Shown: positions 8,998 through 18,941, numbered from the stretch's first letter. The stretch is 61,546 nucleotides of DNA from Lachnospiraceae bacterium (GCA_016288705.1 JAEELB010000262.1:1-61546), one strand, 5' to 3'. Notes: generated from the letters alone by a model not told the origin. Program-made: numbers and translations.

Positions 8998-9710
8998 GAT
9001 CCCCGGACACCTGCGGCCAGTATATCCCTCAAAAGAGATCTGAAGGCCCTTCCTCTGTGGCTTACCGCGTCCTTGACATCAGGGGGCAGCTGGGCGGTGG
9101 ATACATATTCCTTAAGATCGGCCCTGACAGCGCCGGTAACGAGATTTTCCTCACCGAGTCTCAGCGCAAGCCTCTCTGCCTCATCCCGGGCCATCCCCGA
9201 TATCTCAAAGGCTCTCGCCGCATCGAAGGGATCTATGAAAAATAAGGGATCGTACCCGAACCCGTTGGATCCCGCCATCCCGTAGCCTATGCACCCGTTG
9301 ATCGTCCCCGTCCTTTCAAGCACGGTCCCGTCATCCATAATGCACACTGCGCTGCACACAAACCTTGCGCTCCTGTACACCCCGGTCTTTCCGGACATCC
9401 TGCTTATGATCTCCTTCATTTTCACGTCATAAGGAGTGTCCTCCCCGAGAAATCTGGCGGAATGCACTCCCGGTTCCCCTCCGAGGGCATCGATCACAAG
9501 TCCGGAGTCGTCGGCGATCACCGGCAGATCCGTCCTTTCCTTTACGAACCGGGCCTTGATCAGGGCGTTATCCCTGAAGTCTTCCCCGTTTTCCTCGGGG
9601 CCGTCCTCGATGCCGAGAGAAGCCTGGGAGATGATCTCAACACTGTCTCCCCATATCTCCCCGATCTCCCTCAGCTTGTTCTTATTTCCGGAAGCAAGTA
9701 CTACTTTCAC
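8994..9710 (-). CDS. rdgB: XTP/dITP diphosphatase (RdgB/HAM1)
   Basis: This enzyme removes non-canonical purine triphosphates from the nucleotide pool. The 238 residues begin with KVVLASGNKNKLREI, the family signature, followed by ADDSGLVIDALGG and GFGYDPLF. The C-terminus is about 35 residues longer than the usual 200, ending RSLLRDILAAGVRGS. The GTG start overlaps the amidase-like stop by four bases, and the downstream end overlaps yfcE by four. Confidence 0.93.
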   Translation of the reverse strand: MKVVLASGNKNKLREIGEIWGDSVEIISQASLGIEDGPEENGEDFRDNALIKARFVKERTDLPVIADDSGLVIDALGGEPGVHSARFLGEDTPYDVKMKEIISRMSGKTGVYRSARFVCSAVCIMDDGTVLERTGTINGCIGYGMAGSNGFGYDPLFFIDPFDAARAFEISGMARDEAERLALRLGEENLVTGAVRADLKEYVSTAQLPPDVKDAVSHRGRAFRSLLRDILAAGVRGS

Positions 9711-10765
9711 TTTTTCCCCTTTATCTCGTAGGCCGCATTTACGGCCTCATATATCCCCCGGGCAGCCTTCTCCCGGTAATCGTCTCTTGACAAAAGCTTT
9801 CTCTCCTGGGCGTTTGAGATATAACCCAGAACGATCTCCGCAGCGGGGACCCTGGCTTTTCGTATGGCAATATCCTCCTTACGGGCCTGCTCCAGGCCCC
9901 TGGTCTCGGTCCTGAGCTGCGTCGCCACGTTCCTCAAAAGTGTGTCGGCAAGGTCTGCGCCCGAAAAGCCGGGGATGTAATAATCCTCGGAATACCTTGC
10001 GAAGGTGCCGTATTCACCCGAATCCTCCGCATTTTCCACAGAGATCCTGATGAGCATGTCCGCTCTGACGGCGTTTGCCAGAGCCGCCACCTTTTCCTGG
10101 GGGCAGGACTCTCCCGTCATCCTGGTCTGGTATATCCTGATCTTGGAATTCCCCACCAGCCCGGAAAGCTTTTCCGCGACGGCAAGGGTCGCATCCCCTC
10201 CGTCCCCGGCCGCGGGATCCACCACTATCACCCTGTCATACTTTTCCCTGGGCGCTACCAGCTGTATATACAGGTTCTGATTTTCCGAGATCAGGTCATA
10301 TTCGTAAATATTGTCCAGGGCGAGCCTCACAATGGTCCCGTTGGAGTCCTGAAAGGCCGCTGCCTGCCGCACCTTGCTTATATCCCCGGTGATGGACTTT
10401 CCGGAATAAAACAGGAAATCCGTATTCGGCATCCTGAGCCACAGCTGTCCGTCCATGTAATGATTTTCCGCAGTGATGCCGGAGGAAGTCACATTTTCCG
10501 GAAGGGGCACGCATACATACATGCTGTCGGTCTGCTTCAGCGTCAAAAGCAGCCCCCCGGCCACATCCGGGGAGGTTTTGGCCCCGTCATTTCCCGCCGC
10601 TTCTGAGGACAGCGCAGCGCTCCTTTCGCTTGCCTCAACTATGGCCTGCGCTCTGGCCTCCCTCTCATACCCCCTGAGGATGACCGAGAACAGGAGCATC
10701 ACTGCAGAGAGCGAAACCGTAAAGAGGCAGGCTTTGAACATTATCTTTTCATTTCTGTCTTTCAT
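9707..10765 (-). CDS. Membrane-anchored amidase_3-like protein lacking zinc ligands
   Basis: The 352 residues comprise an N-terminal membrane anchor (about 8-28), an extracellular region and a C-terminal fold matching N-acetylmuramoyl-L-alanine amidases (about 185-350). The family order is clear: VIVVDPA, IRIYQTRMT, VAALANAVRADMLI, GYISNAQERKLL and YREKAARGIYEAV. The residues that should bind zinc are changed: DPGHGG reads DPAAGDGG, the EKD glutamate is absent, SIHAN reads ISVEN, and VEIGF reads IVLGY. It is therefore probably not a hydrolase; it may bind peptidoglycan or activate another enzyme. It overlaps both neighbours by four bases. Confidence 0.72.
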   Translation of the reverse strand: MKDRNEKIMFKACLFTVSLSAVMLLFSVILRGYEREARAQAIVEASERSAALSSEAAGNDGAKTSPDVAGGLLLTLKQTDSMYVCVPLPENVTSSGITAENHYMDGQLWLRMPNTDFLFYSGKSITGDISKVRQAAAFQDSNGTIVRLALDNIYEYDLISENQNLYIQLVAPREKYDRVIVVDPAAGDGGDATLAVAEKLSGLVGNSKIRIYQTRMTGESCPQEKVAALANAVRADMLIRISVENAEDSGEYGTFARYSEDYYIPGFSGADLADTLLRNVATQLRTETRGLEQARKEDIAIRKARVPAAEIVLGYISNAQERKLLSRDDYREKAARGIYEAVNAAYEIKGKK

Positions 10766-11937
10766 CTCTCATGCGCCGCTTTTGACGCCGGGCGCTTCTT
10801 TCCGGGTTTTTCTCCCGCATACTGGTACAGCTCGGCTTTGATCATGCCGTTGTAGAGTTTCCTCACTTTGCCCGGCCTGATCCCGATATATTTCTGGGCG
10901 CTGTCAAATGATGATAACACGTACATCGACCATCTGTCGAGAGCCCTGTATGCCCTGCCGAGAGAAGCGTATATTTCCTTCAGTTCCTCCTCTTCCCCTA
11001 TCCTTTCGCCGTAGGGAGGATTTGTGATGATAAAGCCGAAGGATCCGCCGTGGCTGAGTTCCGCCACCGGTCTCCTCTGAAAATGGATCATGGAGTCCAC
11101 TCCCGCTCTTTCGGCATTCTCACGGGCAGCGGAAATGACGCTGCCGTCTATATCGTAGCCCTGGATATCGGCTTCTATGGAGGATTTTTCCAGACTTCTG
11201 GCCTCCTCCCTCGCCCTGTCCCAGAGTTCCTTTCCGATGAAGCCCCATTTTTCGGCCCGGAAGCTCCTGTTCACTCCCGGCGCCTTCCTTGCAGCTATCA
11301 TGGCGCATTCTATGGGTATCGTGCCGCTGCCGCAAAAGGGATCCACCATTATCCTGGAATCCTTAAAAGGAGTGAGCATGATGACCGCAGCGGCGAGATT
11401 CTCGGCAAGAGGGGCGGCAGCGTTCCTGAGCCTGTAGCCTCTCTTGTGCAGGGAAGCGCCGGAGGTATCAAGCCCGATAGTGACCATGTCGTCCTTTATG
11501 AACACCCTGAAGGAGTACTCCTCCCCATCCTCGGGCAGCCAGCTCACCCGGTATTTCTCAGAAAGCCTTACCGCCATGGCCTTCTTCACTATGGACTGGA
11601 TGTCGGAGGGACTGAAGAGGCGGGATCTGACCGTCCCGGCCTTCGCAATGGTAAAGGCTCCGTGTTCCGGCACAAACCGCTCTATCTCAAGCGCCTTTGT
11701 CCCTTCAAAGAGCTGATCGTAGGTCTCGGCCCTGAAGGTCCCCACATTGATGAGGATCCTCTCCGCGGTCCTCAGATTTACGGAAGCCCTGCAGAGCGCC
11801 TCAGCATCCCCTATGAAGGAGACGCGGCCGTCAGACCCGGGCAGAGTAGTGTATCCGAGATCGTTCACCTCCCTTTTCAGGACGCTCTCTATGCCGAAGC
11901 GGCAGGGGAGGATGTATTCAAATGATTCTTTTTCCAT
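10762..11937 (-). CDS. THUMP-domain RNA guanine-N2 methyltransferase (RlmL/YpsC type)
   Basis: A 391-residue SAM-dependent methyltransferase likely acting on 23S rRNA. The N-terminal part (about 45-155) is a THUMP RNA-binding domain. The catalytic part shows DPFCGSGTIPIECAMIA for SAM binding and NPPYGERIG, the N-methylating NPPY motif. Length and layout match single-domain YpsC homologues rather than the fused RlmKL of enterics. It sits 14 bp downstream of dusB, so two RNA modification genes are neighbours. Confidence 0.9.
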   Translation of the reverse strand: MEKESFEYILPCRFGIESVLKREVNDLGYTTLPGSDGRVSFIGDAEALCRASVNLRTAERILINVGTFRAETYDQLFEGTKALEIERFVPEHGAFTIAKAGTVRSRLFSPSDIQSIVKKAMAVRLSEKYRVSWLPEDGEEYSFRVFIKDDMVTIGLDTSGASLHKRGYRLRNAAAPLAENLAAAVIMLTPFKDSRIMVDPFCGSGTIPIECAMIAARKAPGVNRSFRAEKWGFIGKELWDRAREEARSLEKSSIEADIQGYDIDGSVISAARENAERAGVDSMIHFQRRPVAELSHGGSFGFIITNPPYGERIGEEEELKEIYASLGRAYRALDRWSMYVLSSFDSAQKYIGIRPGKVRKLYNGMIKAELYQYAGEKPGKKRPASKAAHER

Positions 11938-11951
11938 ATCCGCACTGAACC

Positions 11952-12923
11952 TCAGATCTCAAAAGACCCGGCAAGCTCCCTGAGTTCCTCCATCGTTTCC
12001 AGGGATCCCGCTCTCCTCCGTATGTCCTTACCGTGTGAGAGCAGGGCCGAGTACCACATCACATGGGATCTCATCATCCTGAGAGCCCTGGCTTCGCCGT
12101 ACATTTCCGTCTGCATTTCCGCATGCCGGATCACCATTTCTCTTATTTCCCCCAGATCGGGTCCCGGGGGACTCTCTTTACCCTCAAGCCGGGAGCCGAT
12201 CTCCCCGAATATCCACGGGTTTCCTCTGGCCGCCCTTCCGACCATGACCGCGGAGACTCCGGTATCCCGGATCATCCTGACAGCGCTCTCGCCGTCTGTC
12301 ACATCCCCGTTTCCTATCACGGGAATGGATAATAAGGACGCTGCCCCGGCGATCACATCCCAGTCAGCTTCGCCGGAATAATACTGCTCTCTGGTCCTGC
12401 CGTGCACTGTCACAGCCGACGCCCCCGACAATTCCGCGATCCTGGCTATCTCCGGCGCATTCACGTGCTCTTCGTCAAATCCCTTCCTGATCTTCACCGT
12501 CACAGGACGGTCGGAGGCCTTCACCACGGCCTCTATGATCCTGCCCGCGAGGACCGGATCCTTCATGAGGGCCGACCCCTCCCCGTTTTTCACCACCTTG
12601 GGCACGGGGCATCCCATATTGATATCCAGGATATCCAGGGGACAGTCGTTCAGGATCTTCGCCGCCTCCCCCATTATCTCCGGCTCGGAACCGAATATCT
12701 GAAGGGAAACGGGATGTTCTTCGGGGGAGATCCTTAAGAGTTCATGTGTTTTTTTATTCCCGTAATAAAGGGCCTTCGCGCTCACCATTTCACAGCACAC
12801 CATGGAAGCGCCCTGCCGGCGGCAAAGGACCCTGAAAGGCAGATCCGTGACCCCTGCCATGGGAGCCAGGACCGCCTTGCCGGGAATATTTACGTTACCT
12901 ATGGAAAAACCCTGATCAGTCAT
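11952..12923 (-). CDS. dusB: tRNA-dihydrouridine synthase B
   Basis: A 323-residue FMN-dependent reductase of uridine in the tRNA D-loop. It opens with the TIM-barrel signature LAPMAGVTDLPFR, has the catalytic cysteine segment DINMGCPVPKVV and the VHGRTREQYYSG loop, and ends with FMN-binding GNGDV and GRAARGNPW. The start overlaps the 3' end of the small upstream gene by 8 bp. Confidence 0.95.
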   Translation of the reverse strand: MTDQGFSIGNVNIPGKAVLAPMAGVTDLPFRVLCRRQGASMVCCEMVSAKALYYGNKKTHELLRISPEEHPVSLQIFGSEPEIMGEAAKILNDCPLDILDINMGCPVPKVVKNGEGSALMKDPVLAGRIIEAVVKASDRPVTVKIRKGFDEEHVNAPEIARIAELSGASAVTVHGRTREQYYSGEADWDVIAGAASLLSIPVIGNGDVTDGESAVRMIRDTGVSAVMVGRAARGNPWIFGEIGSRLEGKESPPGPDLGEIREMVIRHAEMQTEMYGEARALRMMRSHVMWYSALLSHGKDIRRRAGSLETMEELRELAGSFEI

Positions 12924-13338
12924 CTTCAGTCAGGAGCAGCGCAGGATCCTCCTTAAGGATCATCACTCTGTAGTAGAGAGAGAGAGATCTGAGCATATCA
13001 GCCTTTTTTCTCCTGATCTCAGACATGAGCAGACAGGAAGACACGTGATCATAGGTGATATCCTCCTCATCCGAATCCGCTATCAGGGACACCTCCCCGT
13101 CGGGATCGAACGCAATGAGGAACACGCCCCCCGCCTCCTGGGTGAACAGGACGCATATGATCCTCAGCTCATCCTGAATGGACTGGGGGATGCCGGAAAA
13201 CTCAGGGTTAAAATAATACTTCAGGTCATAGGCGCTGGCTCCGCAGAGCACGGCTTCATTTAAGGATCTTTTATCCAGCCATCCGGAGCCGTTATCGGCC
13301 TCGTACTGCGGTACGTTTTCAGACATATCCCGCTTCAT
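12916..13338 (-). CDS. Small conserved protein, resembles DUF6145
   Basis: A 140-residue acidic soluble protein. Recurring features are [33 protein letters not shown] and a final helix ending SLYYRVMIL. From memory this matches the DUF6145 family found beside dusB in Lachnospiraceae; the family has no assigned function. It overlaps the argF stop by four bases and dusB by eight, so it is embedded in the operon. Confidence 0.65.
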   Translation of the reverse strand: MKRDMSENVPQYEADNGSGWLDKRSLNEAVLCGASAYDLKYYFNPEFSGIPQSIQDELRIICVLFTQEAGGVFLIAFDPDGEVSLIADSDEEDITYDHVSSCLLMSEIRRKKADMLRSLSLYYRVMILKEDPALLLTEDD

Positions 13339-14333
13339 CCGTTCATGCCGAGGGTGAGGGCCATCACCGCCTTGATGGTGTGCATGCGGTTTTCGGCTTC
13401 ATCGAACACCACCGACTGGGGGGATCTGAACACTTCGTCCGTGACCTCCATCTCTTCGAGTCCGAACCTGTCGTGCACCCATCTCCCGATCTCGGTGTTG
13501 AGGTCGTGGAAGGCGGGGAGACAGTGCATGAAGACGGACTTTTTCCCCGCTTCCGCCATTATCTCCCAGGTGACCCGGTACGGGGAGAGCTTACTGATCC
13601 TCTCCGCCCATACCTCCTCCGGCTCTCCCATGGAGGTCCATACATCGGTATAGATCACGTCCGCGCCTCTGGCGGCCTGCTTTACATCGCTCATGAGGGC
13701 AATGCTCCCGCCGGTCTCCAGGGCGATCTCCCGGCAGGTCTCCACCAGCTTTTCATCCGGGAAGAATCCGGGATCCGAGCATATCCTGCAGTGCATGCCC
13801 ATTTTGGCGCAGAGCACCATGAGAGAATTGGCGGTATTGAACCTTGCGTCTCCGTAATAGGACAGATGAATGCCCTGGAGGGTGCCGAACTTTTCCCTAA
13901 TGGTCAAAGCGTCCGCCAGCATCTGGGTGGGGTGGAATTCATTCGTGAGGCCGTTCCACACGGGAACGCCGGCGTATTTCGCCAGTGTCTCCACTATGTT
14001 CTGGCCGTAGCCCCTGTATTCGATGCCGTCAAACATCCTGCCCAGCACCTTTGCGGTGTCCTCCATGCTCTCTTTTTTTCCTATCTGGGAACTCGCGGGA
14101 TCCAGGTAGGTAGTGCCCAGGCCGAGGTCATGAGCCGCCACTTCAAAGGCGCATCTGGTCCTGGTGCTGGTCTTCTCAAATATGAGGACTATATTCTTTC
14201 CGGGAAAGAAGGACGTGACTACGCCGCCCTTCTTCGCCGATTTGAAATACGCGGCGGTATCGAGCATGTAGCTGATCTCTGCCGGCGTAAAGTCGAGCAG
14301 TTTTAAAAAGGATCTGCCTTTAAGATCTGTCAT
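13335..14333 (-). CDS. argF: Ornithine carbamoyltransferase
   Basis: A 332-residue enzyme forming citrulline from ornithine and carbamoyl phosphate. It has the carbamoyl-phosphate loop [14 protein letters not shown], the HPTQMLAD segment and the ornithine/catalytic HCLPAFHD. No other arginine gene is nearby, so it could serve synthesis or the deiminase pathway. Its first 14 bp overlap the 3' end of the SPFH gene. Confidence 0.96.
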   Translation of the reverse strand: MTDLKGRSFLKLLDFTPAEISYMLDTAAYFKSAKKGGVVTSFFPGKNIVLIFEKTSTRTRCAFEVAAHDLGLGTTYLDPASSQIGKKESMEDTAKVLGRMFDGIEYRGYGQNIVETLAKYAGVPVWNGLTNEFHPTQMLADALTIREKFGTLQGIHLSYYGDARFNTANSLMVLCAKMGMHCRICSDPGFFPDEKLVETCREIALETGGSIALMSDVKQAARGADVIYTDVWTSMGEPEEVWAERISKLSPYRVTWEIMAEAGKKSVFMHCLPAFHDLNTEIGRWVHDRFGLEEMEVTDEVFRSPQSVVFDEAENRMHTIKAVMALTLGMNG

Positions 14334-15279
14334 TTTCTTTGATCACTCCCGAGAGCGAGGACGCAAGCCCCGCTATTCCCTGTATCTCCGACGGTATTAT
14401 TATCTTTGTGGCGTTGCCGTTTGCGGCGGCCTTGAAGGCGTCCAGACTCTTCATGGTCAGGACAGCCTGATCCGCGCCGGCTTCCTTTACCATCTTTATG
14501 CCTTCGGCGTTTGCCTGCTGTATCTTCAGGATGGCCTCCGCCTCACCCTGCGCCTTAAGGATGGCGGCCTGCTTCGCAGCCTCAGCGCTCAGGATCTGCG
14601 CCTGCTTGTCGGCCTCTGCCTTGAGGATGGCGGCCTGCTTCGCTGCCTCGGCTTCAAGGACTGCGGATTCCTTCTTTCCCTCCGCCACCAGGATCTGGCT
14701 CTGCTTTGAACCCTCGGCTTCAAGGATATCCTTTCTCTTGTCGCGCTCGGCCTTCATCTGCTTCTCCATGGCCTCGCGTATCTGCTCGGGCGGGATGATA
14801 TTCTTCAGTTCCACCCTGTTGACCTTTATTCCCCAGGGATCCGTCGCTATATCCAGCACCTCCCTCATCTTTGAATTGATGAGTTCGCGGCTGGTAAGGG
14901 TCTGATCCAGGTCAAGGTCGCCTATGATGTTCCTCAGGGTCGTGGCCGTGAGGTTCGCAAGAGCCAGCATGGGGTTCTCGATGTCATAGGCGTAGAGCTT
15001 GGGGTCGGTGATCTGGTAAAACAGGACGGAGTCGATCTGCATGGTGACGTTGTCCTTGGTGATAACGGGCTGGGGAGGATAATCCGCCACCTGCTCCTTG
15101 AGCACCACTTTTTTCGCGACCTTGTCTATGATGGGAACCTTAAAATGAAGACCCACGCCCCAGGTGGTCTGATAAGCCCCCAGTCTCTCTATCACGTAGG
15201 CGTGAGCCTGAGGAACGATCTTGATGCATGATACTGTTATCAGCACCAGGAGTACTATCAGCACAAACAAAAATTCCAT
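14320..15279 (-). CDS. SPFH/band-7 membrane protein (stomatin/QmcA type)
   Basis: The 319 residues are an N-terminal transmembrane segment ([19 protein letters not shown]), a band-7 domain and a coiled coil. The coiled coil (about 205-270) has a strikingly regular alanine-rich pattern of [15 protein letters not shown] units. Such proteins form flotillin-like scaffolds in the membrane. The ATG at 15279 has AGGAG nine bases upstream; a longer reading frame upstream overlaps nfeD and is rejected. The nfeD gene ends 4 bp upstream, the standard pairing for this family. Confidence 0.9.
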   Translation of the reverse strand: MEFLFVLIVLLVLITVSCIKIVPQAHAYVIERLGAYQTTWGVGLHFKVPIIDKVAKKVVLKEQVADYPPQPVITKDNVTMQIDSVLFYQITDPKLYAYDIENPMLALANLTATTLRNIIGDLDLDQTLTSRELINSKMREVLDIATDPWGIKVNRVELKNIIPPEQIREAMEKQMKAERDKRKDILEAEGSKQSQILVAEGKKESAVLEAEAAKQAAILKAEADKQAQILSAEAAKQAAILKAQGEAEAILKIQQANAEGIKMVKEAGADQAVLTMKSLDAFKAAANGNATKIIIPSEIQGIAGLASSLSGVIKENDRS

Positions 15280-15283
15280 GGCA

Positions 15284-15724
15284 TTATTCTCCTTTCCTCT
15301 CAACCACGAGCTTCGTGCCCCGAACGCCCGTAATGACCACGATCTCACCCACATCAGGCTCCTGATCGCCGTCACAGGCGGCAAGCCACTCCTGCCCGCC
15401 CACGCTGACGCGGCCGGTACCGTCGAGGGAATCGATCTTTTCGATCACCCGGGCGTCCCTGCCGAACAGCGCATCCACATTGGTGCTTACTCTTTTATTA
15501 TTCACATACTTCACGGCGAAGGGCCGCGTAAATAAAAGCGTCACTGCGGAAATAGCCAGAAATGCGATGATCTGGGCATAGAGGGGAAACCCAAGCCAGG
15601 CAAGGAGCATCGCGCCGAGGCTCCCCAGGGCAAACCATATGGTCGCCAGCCCCTGAGTGACCAGTTCAACGACCAGAAGCGCCAAAAACGCGCCAAACCA
15701 GAAAACAAGATATTCAGACATCAC
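15284..15724 (-). CDS. NfeD-like membrane protein
   Basis: The 146 residues have two or three membrane segments (FWFGAFLALLVVELVTQG, TIWFALGSLGAMLLAWLGF, IIAFLAISAVTLLFT) and a C-terminal OB-fold of the NfeD family with DGTGRVSVGGQEW and GEIVVITGVRGTKLVV. NfeD proteins work with SPFH scaffolds, consistent with the gene 4 bp downstream. It is the short form without a protease domain. Confidence 0.9.
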   Translation of the reverse strand: MMSEYLVFWFGAFLALLVVELVTQGLATIWFALGSLGAMLLAWLGFPLYAQIIAFLAISAVTLLFTRPFAVKYVNNKRVSTNVDALFGRDARVIEKIDSLDGTGRVSVGGQEWLAACDGDQEPDVGEIVVITGVRGTKLVVERKGE

Positions 15725-15752
15725 GCCTCCTGTAATGTATGGAAAATGCGGA

Positions 15753-16871
15753 TCAATAAAAGACCTGATTCGCTATCAAAATGCCCGGGGTCACGCCGTT
15801 CCAGCGCCTGAAATGGGTGGCCGCCCCAACGTTCGTGCCGCCGTTCAGGGCATCTGTGGCCGCCTGCACGCACACCGGCGAGATATTGCTGGCGTACCTG
15901 GCGTTCATCCTGCCGTTCCTGGCGGGGGTAAACTGACCCGACGCATAGATGACTCCGCTTATGGTGTTGGGGTAAGCGGGACTCCTGACCCTGTTCATCA
16001 CCACTGCGCCCACGGCCAGACAGCCTTCGTAATTGTATGCTCCGGCTTCACACTGGATGAGAGCAGCCAGAAGCCTGGTCTCGTCGGCATTTGCAATGAC
16101 CGCTCCCCTGTTTTTGCGAAGCTCTTTTTTCTTTCTTTCTTCCTCTTCCTTCCTCTCCCGTTCCTCTATGGCGGCTTTGGTCTCGCCGCTGTCGACCCGG
16201 AAGGAGGCGTTGACATATTCGGATCTTACGTATCCCGTGGTATCGCCGTCATACTGTATAGCGACCCATCCGGGAGGCACATCGTGGACGCTGTCGTCTA
16301 TGTCCATCCTGTCGCCCTTGGTGATTATGCCCTCCACATCAGCCAGATCGGAAGCTTCCTTCCTGACCCTAAGGGCGTCCGAGAGCACGCTCACAGTCCT
16401 GAAGCCCACCTGTTCGGCCAGTTCCTCGGCCTCTTCGTCAAAGAACAGCAGATCGTCCCTGATCCAGCCCACCAGCTCCCCGGATTCGATCCTGGTCCAG
16501 CCGTCCTTCTGCTCGAGTATGCGTCCGCCGCAATCCTTGTAAAGAAGTCCCGCCAGCTCGGAATCAGCGTCAGGCTCCACCCTTACGTTGGCGGCTTCAT
16601 TGACATCGGCCATCACGATCCTCTCCTCGGGATCATAGACGCCTTCCTGCTCCTTCAGGACCTCGTCCGCCAGTTCTCTAAGGTGTCCGTAGACCTCATC
16701 GGGATCATTGTCACCGCATCCGTCCAGCACCTGAGCCACTCCCGCATTCAGGGTACTCAGGTAACTCTCTCTGGCAGACACCTCTAAGGAGCCCACCGAG
16801 AAGGATACGGTAAGCATAGTCACTGATATCAGCGGAACAACCGCCTTTTTCCCAAACAACCCGATGATCAT
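15753..16871 (-). CDS. Secreted SleB/CwlJ-type cell-wall hydrolase with SH3b domains
   Basis: The 372 residues start with a signal peptide (AVVPLISVTMLTVSFSVGSLEVSA). Two bacterial SH3 domains follow (about 88-150 and 155-225), each with the xVRxEA/RVEPD-type opening. A charged helix (AAIEERERKEEEERKKKEL) leads into a hydrolase_2 domain with LAALIQCEAGAYNYEGCLAVGAVVMNRV, whose glutamate is the likely catalytic residue. Such enzymes cut peptidoglycan in growth or spore germination; there is no proof here of sporulation. It appears to head the long minus-strand operon. Confidence 0.9.
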   Translation of the reverse strand: MIIGLFGKKAVVPLISVTMLTVSFSVGSLEVSARESYLSTLNAGVAQVLDGCGDNDPDEVYGHLRELADEVLKEQEGVYDPEERIVMADVNEAANVRVEPDADSELAGLLYKDCGGRILEQKDGWTRIESGELVGWIRDDLLFFDEEAEELAEQVGFRTVSVLSDALRVRKEASDLADVEGIITKGDRMDIDDSVHDVPPGWVAIQYDGDTTGYVRSEYVNASFRVDSGETKAAIEERERKEEEERKKKELRKNRGAVIANADETRLLAALIQCEAGAYNYEGCLAVGAVVMNRVRSPAYPNTISGVIYASGQFTPARNGRMNARYASNISPVCVQAATDALNGGTNVGAATHFRRWNGVTPGILIANQVFY

Positions 16872-16913
16872 GCCCTGTTAATAAATGTTACAAAAATGTT
16901 AAATAATTTTTAA

Positions 16914-16943
16914 ATTCTACCAAACAAGGCAAGGGCGTGTCAA
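16914..16943 (-). promoter_or_regulatory. Promoter of the SleB-nfeD-argF-dusB operon
   Basis: TTGACA and TAGAAT are spaced by 18 bp on the minus strand, 43 bp upstream of the hydrolase start. The leader is AT-rich. Gene spacing allows this promoter to serve genes down to 4916. Confidence 0.75.
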
Positions 16944-16968
16944 GTTGACCTCTTATCTCACGGGTTGA

Positions 16969-18561
16969 TCAGATGTACCTCATCCTCCTCATGGTCCTTA
17001 CAAAGTCCTCATTAGTCCTGGTCTTCGTGAACATGTCTATGATGCGGTCCACTGCTTCCTCGGGCTTCAGGCCGTTGATCCCCTTTCTCATGATGGACAT
17101 GGCCTCCAGTTCATCCGGCTCCAGAAGCAGATCCTCGCGGCGGGTGCTGGATTTGGGGATGTCGATGGCCGGGAAGATGCGTCTTTCTGACAGCTTCCTG
17201 TCCAGAACTATCTCCATGTTGCCGGTGCCCTTGAATTCCTCATAGACCACGTCGTCCATTTTGCTTCCGGTGTCAATAAGAGCGGTGGCCAGTACCGTCA
17301 GGCTTCCGCCCTCCCTCATGTTCCTGGCGGCGCCGAAGAAGCGCTTGGGCATGTACAGAGCCGCGGGGTCCAGTCCTCCGGAAAGTGTCCTTCCTGAAGG
17401 GGGAACCGTGAGATTGTACGCTCTCGTAAGTCTGGTAATGGAATCCAGCAGGATCATCACGTCCCTGCCGTGCTCCACAAGACGCTTCGCGCGCTCAATG
17501 ACCATCTCCGACACCCTTTTGTGGTGCTCCGGAAGCTCATCAAAGGTAGAGTAGATGATCTCCACATTGGGGCCTTCCAGGGCTTCCTTTATGTCCGTGA
17601 CTTCCTCGGGCCTCTCATCTATCAGAAGTATGATGAGATGGGTGGAGGGAGCGGTGATCTTGATGGATTTCGCCACCTCCTTGAGGAGGGTGGTCTTTCC
17701 GGCCTTGGGGGGAGACACTATCATTCCCCTCTGCCCGCGTCCCACGGGACAGACGAGGTCCATGATGCGCATGGCCACCGACGACCTGGGAGTTTCGAGC
17801 CTGAACTTCGAGTCGGGAAAGATGGGGGTCAGATTCTCAAAGGCCGGCCTCCTCATTATGGTTTCGGGCTCGTACCCGTTCACGCTCTTCACAAAGAGAA
17901 GGGCGGAAAACTTTTCCTGCTGGGTCTTTATCCTGGTGTTTCCCTCCAGTATATCCCCGGTCTTCAGATTGAACCGGCGGATCTGGCTGGGAGCCACATA
18001 TACGTCATTTTCCCCGGGAAGATAGTTCTCACACCTGATGAAGCCGTATCCGTCGGGCATGACCTCCAGGATCCCGCAGGCCGCCTGGCCGCTGTCCAGA
18101 TCGGAAGAATACTTTTCCCTGACGGGGCCCTCCTGATACTGTCCCTGTCCCCCTTCGGACTTTACATCCACCTTCGCTTCAGCCTTGGGAGCAGCCTTTG
18201 CTTCAGCCTTTGCAGCCGCCTTTTTCTCGGGCTTCTGCTCTTCCGCGCTGTCGGGCCGGCTTTTCGGCTCCTCGGGCTTTGCGGCTTTCTCAGGCTCGGG
18301 AGCGGCCGTTTTTCTGGGCCTTCCCCTTTTCTTTTTCTCCGGAACGGGCGCTGCTTCCTTTGACTCCCCGGCAGGCCCGGCCGCTTTCGGTTCCGCCGCG
18401 GGGGCGGCTGCAGGCGCTGTAGTCTCCGTGTTCGCCTCCACATCCGCAAGTATCGAGTCTATGACCTGGGCCTTGTTCATGGCGGAAACGCCTTTGATAC
18501 CGCGCTCCTTTGCCATTTTTTTCAACTCGGCAAGCGCGATGGTTTCAAGTTTTTCTCTCAT
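16969..18561 (-). CDS. rho: Transcription termination factor Rho
   Basis: A hexameric RNA helicase. Of 530 residues, the N-terminal part has the Rho_N helix ([25 protein letters not shown]), then about 100 residues of Ala/Lys/Glu/Pro-rich low-complexity sequence typical of high-GC or clostridial Rho. The RNA-binding domain includes [19 protein letters not shown]. The ATPase core has [10 protein letters not shown] and RLTRAYN. I chose the ATG at 18561, which has GGAGG four bases away; the in-frame ATG at 18573 has no site. Confidence 0.95.
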   Translation of the reverse strand: MREKLETIALAELKKMAKERGIKGVSAMNKAQVIDSILADVEANTETTAPAAAPAAEPKAAGPAGESKEAAPVPEKKKRGRPRKTAAPEPEKAAKPEEPKSRPDSAEEQKPEKKAAAKAEAKAAPKAEAKVDVKSEGGQGQYQEGPVREKYSSDLDSGQAACGILEVMPDGYGFIRCENYLPGENDVYVAPSQIRRFNLKTGDILEGNTRIKTQQEKFSALLFVKSVNGYEPETIMRRPAFENLTPIFPDSKFRLETPRSSVAMRIMDLVCPVGRGQRGMIVSPPKAGKTTLLKEVAKSIKITAPSTHLIILLIDERPEEVTDIKEALEGPNVEIIYSTFDELPEHHKRVSEMVIERAKRLVEHGRDVMILLDSITRLTRAYNLTVPPSGRTLSGGLDPAALYMPKRFFGAARNMREGGSLTVLATALIDTGSKMDDVVYEEFKGTGNMEIVLDRKLSERRIFPAIDIPKSSTRREDLLLEPDELEAMSIMRKGINGLKPEEAVDRIIDMFTKTRTNEDFVRTMRRMRYI

Positions 18562-18694
18562 AAAACCTCCCATATATGAAATTCACCGGTTCCCTTTGTC
18601 GTAATGGTATCTGCAAATCTGTAAATAATAAAAACTGCTGGATCTCGAAATGAAATATTCCGCTAAAGAAGTATTTCTTGCGACCTTTTCGTAA

Positions 18695-18723
18695 ATATTA
18701 TATCATTGCTCTGTGTCTGTCAA
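18695..18723 (-). promoter_or_regulatory. rho promoter
   Basis: A consensus TTGACA is followed by TAATAT at 17 bp, overlapping TATAAT at 15 bp. The transcript would carry a leader of about 130 bases before rho. Confidence 0.75.
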
Positions 18724-18793
18724 GGCAATTTACGGCTCATGAACCGTTTTATCATGAGAGTGCCGGGATTTCATTCAGTATCCCGGGCCCGGG

Positions 18794-18916
18794 GATGCCG
18801 GCAGACGGAAACGCGCAACATGAAGCTCCGTGATGCCGGCAGACGGAAATGCGCAGCATGAAGCTCCGGGATACCGGCAGACGGAAATGCGCAGCATGAA
18901 GCTCCGGGATGCCGGA
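18794..18916. repeat. Three and a quarter tandem repeats of 38 bp
   Basis: Units start at 18794, 18832, 18870 and 18908 (partial). Each is GATGCCGGCAGACGGAAA followed by yGCGCArCATGAAGCTCCGk, with only a few differences. The array lies between the divergent rho and malic-enzyme-like genes and ends immediately before the latter's AGGAGG. The high identity suggests recent expansion. Confidence 0.9.
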
Positions 18917-18941
18917 GCACAGGAGGATGGACGTTCGACCG

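Noticed and set aside
14320..15384. Longer N-terminus for the SPFH protein
   Set aside because: The additional 35 residues overlap nfeD out of frame; the ATG at 15279 has a good AGGAG and begins directly with the membrane segment.
18162..18449. Arginine/proline-rich frame inside rho
   Set aside because: It is an out-of-frame reading of rho's low-complexity Ala/Lys/Glu insert, with no start signal.
18794..18916. CRISPR array from 38-bp repeats
   Set aside because: The repeats are contiguous with no unique spacers, and no cas genes are present. The helicase's Cas4-like domain is a fused repair-type nuclease.
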